Assembly (NCBI GenBank): GCA_947456845.1
Contig: CANGUJ010000113.1
Location: 1-9,811 of the forward strand
Reading direction: 5' to 3'
Origin: Burkholderiales bacterium
Lineage (GTDB): Bacteria; Pseudomonadota; Gammaproteobacteria; Burkholderiales; JAEUOS01
DNA: 9,811 bases
Below, piece by piece: positions 1-5,216 of the stretch (within the stretch, counting starts at the first letter, position 1; the number at the start of each line of letters is the position of its first letter). Both the position numbers and the translations under genes were made by a program. Below the pieces are notes generated by a model that saw only the letters and a list, made by a program, of their open reading frames with translations, searched no databases and was not told the DNA's origin.

Positions 1-407
1 ACCGCCGGATTGACCACGAGCACGTTCTGCACCGACGCCACCAGAGTGATGGGTGTCAGGTCCTTGAACACATCGAGTGCGAACTTGGGGTACAAATGCG
101 GGTTGACCGCAAGGTTGCCGACCGGCGCCGACACCAGGGTGTAGCCGTCAGGGGCCGACTTCGCCGCCGCTTCCATGCCAATATTGCCGGCGGCGCCGGT
201 GCGATTTTCAACCACCACGGGTTGCCCCCAGAGTTCCGCTAGCTTGGAACCCACCAGGCGAGGTAGCGAGTCCGCCGCGCCTCCCGGGCCGAATGGAACA
301 ATGACCTTGACCGGGCGCGACGGCCAGGCCTGCGCGAGGGCCGCGTGGCACAGTGTCATGCCCAGGGCGGCGAACATGCACCGTGCGAAAAGTCGTGGCA
401 GTTTCAT
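1..407 (-). CDS. Bug/TctC-family tripartite tricarboxylate transporter substrate-binding protein (3' part outside window)
   Basis: Partial gene: about 135 N-terminal codons are visible and the C-terminal half lies beyond the left edge. The product is a periplasmic solute receptor of the Bug family, which binds small carboxylates or related organic acids, often for TctAB-type permeases. Seen: a Sec signal peptide (basic MKLPR start, hydrophobic core, probable cleavage after ALAQA near residue 27), then WPSRPVKVIVPFGPGGAAD (28-46), which matches the WPxRPIxxIVPFxPGGxxD opening of Bug receptors. VVENRTGAAGNIG (65-77) and DGYTL (87-91) are also family hallmarks. The ATG follows an AGAAAGGG ribosome site and overlaps the stop of the small upstream gene as ATGA, so the two are probably co-translated from the sigma-54-like promoter at 656-671. 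The ligand cannot be told from sequence. Confidence 0.93.
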   Translation of the reverse strand, partial: MKLPRLFARCMFAALGMTLCHAALAQAWPSRPVKVIVPFGPGGAADSLPRLVGSKLAELWGQPVVVENRTGAAGNIGMEAAAKSAPDGYTLVSAPVGNLAVNPHLYPKFALDVFKDLTPITLVASVQNVLVVNPA

Positions 408-607
408 GAGTTCCCTTTCTGAGGCTCGAAGTCCGGCTGCTGCGCCTTGATCCCGCCGATCGCGGCGGAGTGATCCAGCGTGCCCACCGGATAGAGGACG
501 TTGTAGACCACCGACAGGCCCGCCGTCTGCGCCGGCGCGGCGGCGAAAGTCGGCGCGGCGGCGCACGCCGCGAGGACAAGAAGATGCTTTCCGATTGCCT
601 GGATCAC
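404..607 (-). CDS. Small putative secreted or lipoprotein, 67 aa, GTG start
   Basis: Not a family I recognise with confidence. The GTG start is chosen because GGAG lies 6 nt upstream and a hydrophobic export signal follows at once. Residues 9-15 read LLVLAAC, a plausible lipobox with Cys15, while a Sec signal peptidase I site near TFAAAPA (20-26) is the alternative. The mature part is only 40-50 residues and contains SVVYNVLYPVGTLD (31-44), with a faint resemblance to the first strand of EthD/dimeric alpha-beta barrel proteins. If that is real, the gene is a shortened remnant. The stop overlaps the Bug receptor start as ATGA, and the gene is the first one behind the sigma-54-like promoter. 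It may be a real accessory lipoprotein of the receptor or a degraded gene. Confidence 0.55.
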   Translation of the reverse strand: MIQAIGKHLLVLAACAAAPTFAAAPAQTAGLSVVYNVLYPVGTLDHSAAIGGIKAQQPDFEPQKGNS

Positions 608-777
608 GGGAGACTCCGAATGCGTAGCGCCACTGGATGGCCGGACCCAAGATGCTGCAAAGCGCGTGCCAGCCGTCGGGCTCCCGCGCTCCGGCGGGGG
701 ACTTGCCGTCCATCGCGCAGCCGCCCGGTCGCCAGCCGCTCGGGGCACCGGAAGACCCGCTACTAGACGCAACACGT
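608..777. other. Intergenic region upstream of the small gene and Bug receptor
   Basis: This 170-bp gap follows the amidohydrolase-2 gene. It holds the sigma-54-like promoter and the ribosome site of the GTG-started gene. I see no clear terminator for the upstream gene and no convincing ORF; reading frames through it lack coding character and start signals. Confidence 0.6.
656..671 (-). promoter_or_regulatory. Candidate sigma-54 (RpoN) -24/-12 promoter
   Basis: Read on the minus strand this is TGGCACGCGCTTTGCA. It has a complete TGGCAC -24 element, a 5-nt spacer and TTGC at -12, followed by A, and fits the consensus TGGCACG-N4-TTGCW with no mismatch. The predicted start is near 645, giving a leader of about 38 nt before the GTG at 607. 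It lies in the only sizeable gap on this side of the cluster and points at the small gene and the Bug receptor. No enhancer site for an activator was identified. Confidence 0.7.
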
Positions 778-1713
778 TCAGATACCGAACAAGGTGGCCG
801 CCGTCCTGCCCAGCACCCATTCTTTCTGCCCTTCCGAAATCCCCGATTCGTCTACGATCGCCAGCGAGCGGGTGTAGATATCGGCCGGCGTCTTGAGCGC
901 CGCCCAGGTCTGCTCCCAGTCAGTACCGAAGATGACGCGCTCGGCGCCCACCTCGGCCACCGCGCGCGCCACATGCGCCGGCTTGCTTTGCACCGTGTCG
1001 AGATAGACGTTGTCGTGCTTGAAGGCGATGAGCAGGCACATTTCGAACAGCGCGTCGTAGCCACGGCCCATCTTGGTGATGATGAACGGCACCTCCGGAA
1101 AGCGCTCCGCCAGGTCGTCGACGAAGGTCGGCACCCCATGATAGATGGGGGTACCGAATTGCGTCCACGCGGTCTGGAACATGATCGGCATGCGATGGCG
1201 CGCGAGAATCTCCAGCAGCGGCACGAGGTCCCGCGCGATCCGTTCCGGAGCGGACTCAGCGCTGAACCGCGAAACCCGGATCTCGCCCATCCCCTTGAGT
1301 CCGAGTTCGTTGACCCAATAGTCCATGCTGCGGCCGAGTTCCGCGTAGTCCAGCGCGTCCTGCTGGCCGGATATGCGGGTGTTGTAGACCGGCCGGAACA
1401 GGCCGGTAAAGCGGTCGGGATGCTTGCGCACCGCCTGCGCCACCGCTTCGTTGGTGCCGATGCCGCGCGACTGGATGATCGCCCTGTCGATGCCCGCCCG
1501 GTCCATTTCGCCAAGCATTTCCTCGGTCAGGTCGTCGGTTCCCTTGAGCATCTCCTGGAACAGCGCGGGGTTGCGCCGGCGCAGCAGAACCGGGTCGCGC
1601 ACGCTCCGGATGTCACGGCTCAGGTCGAGCCCGCGATTGCCGAACGGATGCGTATGGGCGTCGATGATCGGGTACTTGCGGCCGGATCGCGGGCTGGCTT
1701 GAGCGGGGTTCAA
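778..1713 (-). CDS. Amidohydrolase family 2 (ACMSD-like) protein, TTG start
   Basis: A 311-residue TIM-barrel metal-dependent hydrolase or decarboxylase of the amidohydrolase-2 family, which includes ACMSD-type decarboxylases and lactonases. Seen: strand-1 metal motif IIDAHTH (16-22, His20 and His22) and the strand-8 acid in IFGTDW (Asp265), with the usual length and a C-terminal LGRTAATLFGI. Odd: where family members usually carry His at the end of strand 5 and in the following strand, this protein has Gln180 (PIMFQ) and Lys214 (FIITKMG). Metal binding or catalysis may therefore differ, or activity may be lost. The TTG start is fixed by a perfect AAGGAG 7 nt upstream, and no ATG fits better. 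It lies 36 nt after the PhnD-like gene, probably in the same transcript. The substrate is unknown; a late step in ring catabolism is an inference. Confidence 0.85.
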   Translation of the reverse strand: MNPAQASPRSGRKYPIIDAHTHPFGNRGLDLSRDIRSVRDPVLLRRRNPALFQEMLKGTDDLTEEMLGEMDRAGIDRAIIQSRGIGTNEAVAQAVRKHPDRFTGLFRPVYNTRISGQQDALDYAELGRSMDYWVNELGLKGMGEIRVSRFSAESAPERIARDLVPLLEILARHRMPIMFQTAWTQFGTPIYHGVPTFVDDLAERFPEVPFIITKMGRGYDALFEMCLLIAFKHDNVYLDTVQSKPAHVARAVAEVGAERVIFGTDWEQTWAALKTPADIYTRSLAIVDESGISEGQKEWVLGRTAATLFGI

Positions 1714-1718
1714 TGATT

Positions 1719-1724
1719 TTCTCC
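1719..1724 (-). promoter_or_regulatory. Strong ribosome binding site that decides a TTG start
   Basis: On the minus strand, AAGGAG is followed by seven bases and then TTG. This is the main support for a TTG initiation codon for the amidohydrolase-2 gene. The exact edges of the site are accurate to within a couple of bases. Confidence 0.7.
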
Positions 1725-1749
1725 TTGTGGCTGCCAGGCGGGTGGGTGG

Positions 1750-2568
1750 TTACGGCCAGGCCGGGGCCGCGTCGACCGTGGCGGCGCGGTCATGCTGCAC
1801 GCGGTAGACCGCCGCATCGGGCACCAGGAAATCCGCCAGCAGCAGGTCGGCGCGCGCTGCCGCGAGTTCCGGCGCCGACACGGCCGCCTTGAACGCCTCG
1901 CGCAGCCGCGTCAGCTCGGACGCGGGCATGGGGGCCGTGGCAATGATGGCGGGCATCGGGGTCGGATCGGTGCAGGCAACAATGCGTACCTGGGCAGCGA
2001 CCTCCGGCTCGGTATGCCGGATCAGGTCGTGCACATACCCGTCGAGCGGGCCGACATCGATGCGGTCCTCGGCGATCGCCTTGATGACCCCGCGCGCATT
2101 CATTAGCCCCCCGGTAATGCTCGCGAAAGGGGCGCCCGGGCAGGCGTGGGCCGTCATCAGGTGGTGGCGGAACGCATAGTAGCCAGACTGCGAATCCTTG
2201 AGCGTGTACCCGGCCCGATGACCGAAGGTTTCCTCGAGGGACCCGAACGACGAATTCGCGCCGACCACGATATCGGTGCAATAGACGGCGCGGCCCGCGT
2301 AGCGCGGCAGCGCGGGTACCGGCTGGGCCAGGATGGCCGGCTGCTCCGCCCGCCGCGACAGCGGCAGGCCGCACATCATCACGGCTCCCAGGTCGTCGCG
2401 CTCCCACAGGTCGGACAAAAGCTTCGGCGGATCGTGCTCGACCTGCCGGACCTCGACACCGGCGCGCGCGAACACCCAATCGAACAGGCGCGACCATGCA
2501 GCCTTGGAGGCCTGCGTGACCGAATACATGCGCGCATTGGCGAGCATGCCTGGCTGCGCGTCGGGCAT
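1750..2568 (-). CDS. PhnD-like (phosphate/phosphonate-type) substrate-binding protein without signal peptide
   Basis: A 272-residue protein of the PhnD/SsuA/transferrin-like solute-binding fold. Seen: MLANARMYSV (8-17), a typical beginning of this subgroup; ALPRYAGRAVYCTDIVV (86-102); KDSQSGYYAFRHH (124-136), the PhnD-type ligand loop; and DVGPLDGYVHDL (171-182). The length is normal for the group, so I read the gene as intact. No export signal is visible at either candidate start, ATG 2568 or ATG 2547. The first was chosen because it lies 11 nt after the stop of the upstream remnant, which suggests coupling, but neither start has a good ribosome site. The reading frame stays open further upstream, but that part is the remnant gene in another frame. 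No ABC permease or ATPase gene is nearby, so it may serve as a sensor or soluble binding protein. The ligand is unknown. Confidence 0.8.
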   Translation of the reverse strand: MPDAQPGMLANARMYSVTQASKAAWSRLFDWVFARAGVEVRQVEHDPPKLLSDLWERDDLGAVMMCGLPLSRRAEQPAILAQPVPALPRYAGRAVYCTDIVVGANSSFGSLEETFGHRAGYTLKDSQSGYYAFRHHLMTAHACPGAPFASITGGLMNARGVIKAIAEDRIDVGPLDGYVHDLIRHTEPEVAAQVRIVACTDPTPMPAIIATAPMPASELTRLREAFKAAVSAPELAAARADLLLADFLVPDAAVYRVQHDRAATVDAAPAWP

Positions 2569-2579
2569 CCGCGACACCG

Positions 2580-2903
2580 CTAGATACTTCGCGCGCCGGC
2601 CGGCGGCGGGAAGCTCGAACCGAACAACCCGTCGGGACTGACAGGCGTCTTGATGCCGAAAGCCGCGACCCGCTGGATCGCCGGGACGGACCCGCTGCCC
2701 ACATCGATGGTCGCATCCAGCTTTTCGCGGGCGGAGTGGCCATTCCTGTTGCCCACCAGGAGCAGGGCGGCAGGGCCCTCGAACCGCCAGTCGAGGACGA
2801 ACTTGACCTTGGTGGCCGCCTGCGCGCGCACCGCGAAAGGCGACGCGGCCGCGGCGGCGGTGGCGGCGGCGGCGGCAAGAAGGTCGCGGCGTGAACAATC
2901 CAT
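2580..2903 (-). pseudogene. Internally deleted NMT1/SsuA-type ABC substrate-binding protein (head and tail only)
   Basis: A 107-codon ORF, against roughly 330 residues for the full-length family. Seen: a Tat-type signal, SRRDLL (4-9) followed by a long Ala-rich core and AQA cleavage near 29. Then KVKFVLDWRFEGPAALLLVG (33-51), the N-terminal hallmark of NMT1/THI5-like receptors, and DVGSGSVPAIQRVA (67-80). From about residue 81 the sequence jumps to FGIKTPVSPDGLFGSSFPPP, which resembles the extreme C-terminal tail of the same family (a short strand, then a D/SFLPP-like motif). The simplest reading is one in-frame internal deletion that removed some 220 residues. The product might be exported but could not form a two-lobed receptor. 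It starts 20 nt after the cupin stop and ends 11 nt before the PhnD-like start. The tail assignment is from memory of the family and less sure than the head. Confidence 0.7.
2849..2876. repeat. GGC/GCC triplet-rich tract in the Tat signal
   Basis: A short GCG/GGC triplet run with one T interruption encodes the alanine core of the signal peptide of the NMT1-type remnant. Changes in repeat number would keep the frame, so phase variation is unlikely. Confidence 0.6.
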
Positions 2904-2923
2904 ACGCGCTCGGCGGCTGAGAT

Positions 2924-3412
2924 TCAGTTGGTGTGGGTGGCGGCCTGCAGTTCGAGAAGGCGCGGATCCTTGTAGTGGGGCCGGTTGGGTTTGGGTTTGG
3001 AGAGCAGTGTCTGCACCGGGCAGGGAACGTCGCCATCGTTGTTGATGTCGTGATACACGCCCGCCGGCACGGAGATCAGGTCCCACTTGTTGAGCCTGAC
3101 TTCCACCTTCTCGTCACCCTTGAATATCGTCACCAGGCAGGTGCCGTCGAGAATGAAGAAGGTCTCTTCGGTTTCGTGGCAATGCACCGGAATGCGGTTG
3201 CCGGGCGGCATGGTTTGCACCGACATGGTGAACGCCACCGGCGGCACGGCATTGGTCTCCTGGTGTTCGACCGACCCGGACGCGCCGATGTAGCGGCGCT
3301 GCGACCGCGCGAACTTCGGATCGACGGCCGTTTCGAACCCGAAGACTGTCCAGTCGTCGCGGCGGGTCGCGTAGCGCGCGGTACGCGCCTGGATTTCATC
3401 TGCAAGACTCAT
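2924..3412 (-). CDS. Single-domain cupin protein
   Basis: A 162-residue small beta-barrel protein with one conserved cupin domain at about 60-135. Seen: motif 1 as G71-NRIPV-H77-C-H79-ETE-E83 and onward to LDG (88-90); motif 2 as VPAGVYHDINN (115-125) with His121. All four metal ligands (two His, Glu, His) are present, so it should bind Fe, Mn or Ni. Its N-terminal 30 residues and the C-terminal lysine/proline stretch (SKPKPNRP, 138-145) lie outside the domain. It could be an oxygenase, isomerase or metal-dependent ligand-binding protein; single cupins cannot be assigned a substrate from sequence. It has a GGAG ribosome site 7 nt before ATG and starts 58 nt after the CoxG-family gene. No signal peptide is visible, so it is probably cytoplasmic. 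Confidence 0.88.
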   Translation of the reverse strand: MSLADEIQARTARYATRRDDWTVFGFETAVDPKFARSQRRYIGASGSVEHQETNAVPPVAFTMSVQTMPPGNRIPVHCHETEETFFILDGTCLVTIFKGDEKVEVRLNKWDLISVPAGVYHDINNDGDVPCPVQTLLSKPKPNRPHYKDPRLLELQAATHTN

Positions 3413-3429
3413 ATCGCTTCTCCATGGTC

Positions 3430-3446
3430 AAAAACGGCCTGCGCCG
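3430..3446 (-). terminator. Weak possible hairpin plus T-run between the CoxG-family and cupin genes
   Basis: On the minus strand CGGC-GCAG-GCCG is followed directly by TTTTT. The stem is only 4 bp, so at best it attenuates transcription between the hydroxylase block and the cupin/binding-protein block. Confidence 0.25.
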
Positions 3447-3470
3447 GCAAGGAACATCGGCATTCGACAT

Positions 3471-4142
3471 TCATCCCGGCGTGCGGCCGAACAACGCCAG
3501 GATGCGCGCCCAAAGCACCCGCCAGAAGAGCCTTCCGGCATCCAAGGTCGCCGCCGCCTCCTGCGGCCTCGTAACGGACCCGGCATCGGAACTGGCATGC
3601 GGAGCGGCGGTCGCACCGGCAGGCCGGGGCGCCTCTCCTGCGACCGCGCCGGTGCCGGCCGCTGATGCCGGCGCCGGCTGTGCCGCGGCGATGCGGGCCT
3701 GCAGGTTGGCGGCGAAGTCGCGCGTCATGGCCGCGGCCAGTTCCTTGACGATCGCGCCGCGCGAGAACTGCGCAAGCGAGCCGGTCAGGCTGTAGTCGAC
3801 CGCCACATCGACGCGCGTTTCGGCCGGTGCCAGTTCGGTCAGGGAGAACTTCGCCTCGCCCTTGACGCGCGAACCGCTCTTGCGGTCGGCGCCGCCGCCG
3901 GAAAATGTGCCGCTGAACGCCGCGTCGTCACGGCGGATGGCGCCCTGCCCCTGAAAGGCCCCGGTGATCGGCCCAAGCCTGACCGTGAAGGTCAGGTCGA
4001 GGTCGGCGCCGCCTGCGACCGCACGCGCCTCGCCCGTCAGTCCCGCGCCCGGCATGCAGGCCACCAGCATGGGCACATCGGCAAAGGCCGGCCACACCGC
4101 CGCCCGGGCGAACGGCAGGGTGAACGACTGCTCAAGCTGCAT
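3471..4142 (-). CDS. coxG: CoxG-family SRPBCC protein (CO dehydrogenase subunit G-like)
   Basis: A 223-residue accessory protein of molybdenum hydroxylase clusters. In the aerobic CO dehydrogenase system, CoxG helps attach the enzyme to the membrane. Seen: an SRPBCC/CoxG domain at 1-150, with the N-terminal VWPAFADVPMLVACMPGA (16-33), family-typical DLTFTVRLGPITGAFQG (49-65) and GSLAQFSRGAIVKELA (121-136). A flexible Ala/Pro-rich linker (about 153-198) and an amphipathic aromatic/hydrophobic tail RLFWRVLWARILALFG (204-219) follow, fitting a membrane-touching C-terminus. The start overlaps the 2Fe-2S subunit stop by 11 nt, so expression is tied to the enzyme. The length and domain look intact. 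Whether the complex here is membrane-bound is inferred. Confidence 0.9.
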   Translation of the reverse strand: MQLEQSFTLPFARAAVWPAFADVPMLVACMPGAGLTGEARAVAGGADLDLTFTVRLGPITGAFQGQGAIRRDDAAFSGTFSGGGADRKSGSRVKGEAKFSLTELAPAETRVDVAVDYSLTGSLAQFSRGAIVKELAAAMTRDFAANLQARIAAAQPAPASAAGTGAVAGEAPRPAGATAAPHASSDAGSVTRPQEAAATLDAGRLFWRVLWARILALFGRTPG

Positions 4143-4623
4143 CGATGCCCGCCCGCTGGCGCAGCACGCGCTGGATCGCGCGCACGATGCCCTGGTAGCC
4201 GGTGCAGCGGCACAGGTTGCCGGCTAGCTCGACCCGGATGCGCGCCTCGTCGTGCGCACCGGTGAGGTGCGGCAGGCGCATCACGATGTCGCGCGCGGTC
4301 ACCAGCATGCCCGGCGTGCAGTAGCCGCATTGGAGCGCGTGCTCGGCGGAGAACGCGGCGCGCAGCTGGCGCATCACCGCATCGTCCTCGAAGCCCTCGA
4401 TGGTGCGCACCGTCGCCCCCTCGCAGCGCACCGCGAACTGGATGCAGGAACGCGCCGGCGCGCCGTCGATTTCCACCGTGCAGGCGCCGCACACGCCGTG
4501 CTCGCAGCCGAGGTGGGTGCCGGTCAGGCCCTCATGCTCGCGAAGGAAGTCGGCGAGATGGGTGCGCGGCTCCACGGCCGCCGATACCGCTTGCCCGTTG
4601 ACGGTGAGATTGAGGGTCTTCAT
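4132..4623 (-). CDS. (2Fe-2S)-binding small subunit of a xanthine-oxidase-family hydroxylase (CoxS-like)
   Basis: A 163-residue electron-transfer subunit. It carries electrons from the Mo site through two [2Fe-2S] clusters towards FAD. Seen: a plant-ferredoxin-type N-terminal domain with Cys40, Cys45, Cys48 (CEHGVCGAC) and Cys60, and a C-terminal helical domain with Cys99 and Cys102 (CGYCTPGM) and Cys138 and Cys140 (LCRCTGYQGIV). All eight ligands are present and the length is normal. The start codon overlaps the stop of the FAD subunit as ATGA, with GAGG 7 nt before it, and the end overlaps the CoxG-family gene by 11 nt. It shows no signs of damage, in contrast to the FAD subunit upstream. 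Cytoplasmic, with no export signal. Confidence 0.96.
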   Translation of the reverse strand: MKTLNLTVNGQAVSAAVEPRTHLADFLREHEGLTGTHLGCEHGVCGACTVEIDGAPARSCIQFAVRCEGATVRTIEGFEDDAVMRQLRAAFSAEHALQCGYCTPGMLVTARDIVMRLPHLTGAHDEARIRVELAGNLCRCTGYQGIVRAIQRVLRQRAGIDAA

Positions 4624-5216
4624 GCCATGGCCTCGGCGAACTCACCCACCTTGCGGCAGAACTTGAAGTAGCCGAAGCGCGCCGTCGGCGAGAATTTCGC
4701 GATGCGCACGCCGGTGAGCACGTCGCTCTCTCCCAGGGCCGTGGTGAAGGCCGCCTGCATGAAGTCGCCGCTCGCCACTTCGCGGCTGCCCGCCGGTCCC
4801 TCGATGATGAAGGTCGCGTCGAGCAGGCGCATGAGGTTGACCCAATCGGCCGCCGGGTCGGCGTGCACAAGGCTGCCGCCCACGGTGCCGCGGTTGCGCA
4901 CCGCGCGATAGGCGATGCGCGAGGCCACCCGGGGCAGCAGACCATGGGTCGGGTCCGGCACGCGGCCGTCCTCGATCGCCGCATGGGTCACGCCGGCGCC
5001 GATGAATACCGCGCTGCCCAGGTCGCGCGCCCCGGCCAGGCCGGCCACGCCGGCGAGGTCCACCAGCTGGCCCGGCTGGGCGAGCCGCAGGTTGAGCATC
5101 GGCCCGAGCGACTGGCCGCCGGCGATCGGCTTGGCCATGCCGTCGCCGGCCGCCAGGAGCGCGCAGGCCCCGCGCGCGTCGGCGGGGCGGGCGTATTCGA
5201 AGGCCGCCGCTTTCAT
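4620..5216 (-). CDS. FAD-binding medium subunit (CoxM-like), lacking its C-terminal domain
   Basis: A 198-residue protein that should hold FAD and pass electrons from the Fe-S subunit to the acceptor. Seen: the FAD-binding motifs AGGQS (32-36, within KPIAGGQSLGPML) and TVGGS (111-115, within RNRGTVGGSLVHADPAADW). The chain ends at CRKVGEFAEAMA. In the family, a KxGxFA element is followed by about 85-90 more residues forming the CO_deh_flav_C domain, and the usual total is about 280-290. Here the stop comes at once and overlaps the next gene as ATGA. No relic of the missing part is seen in another frame, so this looks like a clean deletion, not a frameshift. FAD binding may survive because the FAD pocket is mainly N-terminal, but stability and assembly are in doubt. 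It overlaps the large subunit stop by 4 nt. Confidence 0.9.
   Translation of the reverse strand: MKAAAFEYARPADARGACALLAAGDGMAKPIAGGQSLGPMLNLRLAQPGQLVDLAGVAGLAGARDLGSAVFIGAGVTHAAIEDGRVPDPTHGLLPRVASRIAYRAVRNRGTVGGSLVHADPAADWVNLMRLLDATFIIEGPAGSREVASGDFMQAAFTTALGESDVLTGVRIAKFSPTARFGYFKFCRKVGEFAEAMA

Noticed and set aside
637..1716. Long plus-strand open frame of 359 codons opposite the amidohydrolase-2 gene
   Set aside because: It is antisense to a gene with clear family motifs, has no ribosome site and an Arg/His-rich composition typical of high-GC shadow frames.
2986..3002. GGGTTT-like short repeat near the end of the cupin gene
   Set aside because: It encodes the KPKPN stretch of the cupin tail and is too short to count as a functional repeat.
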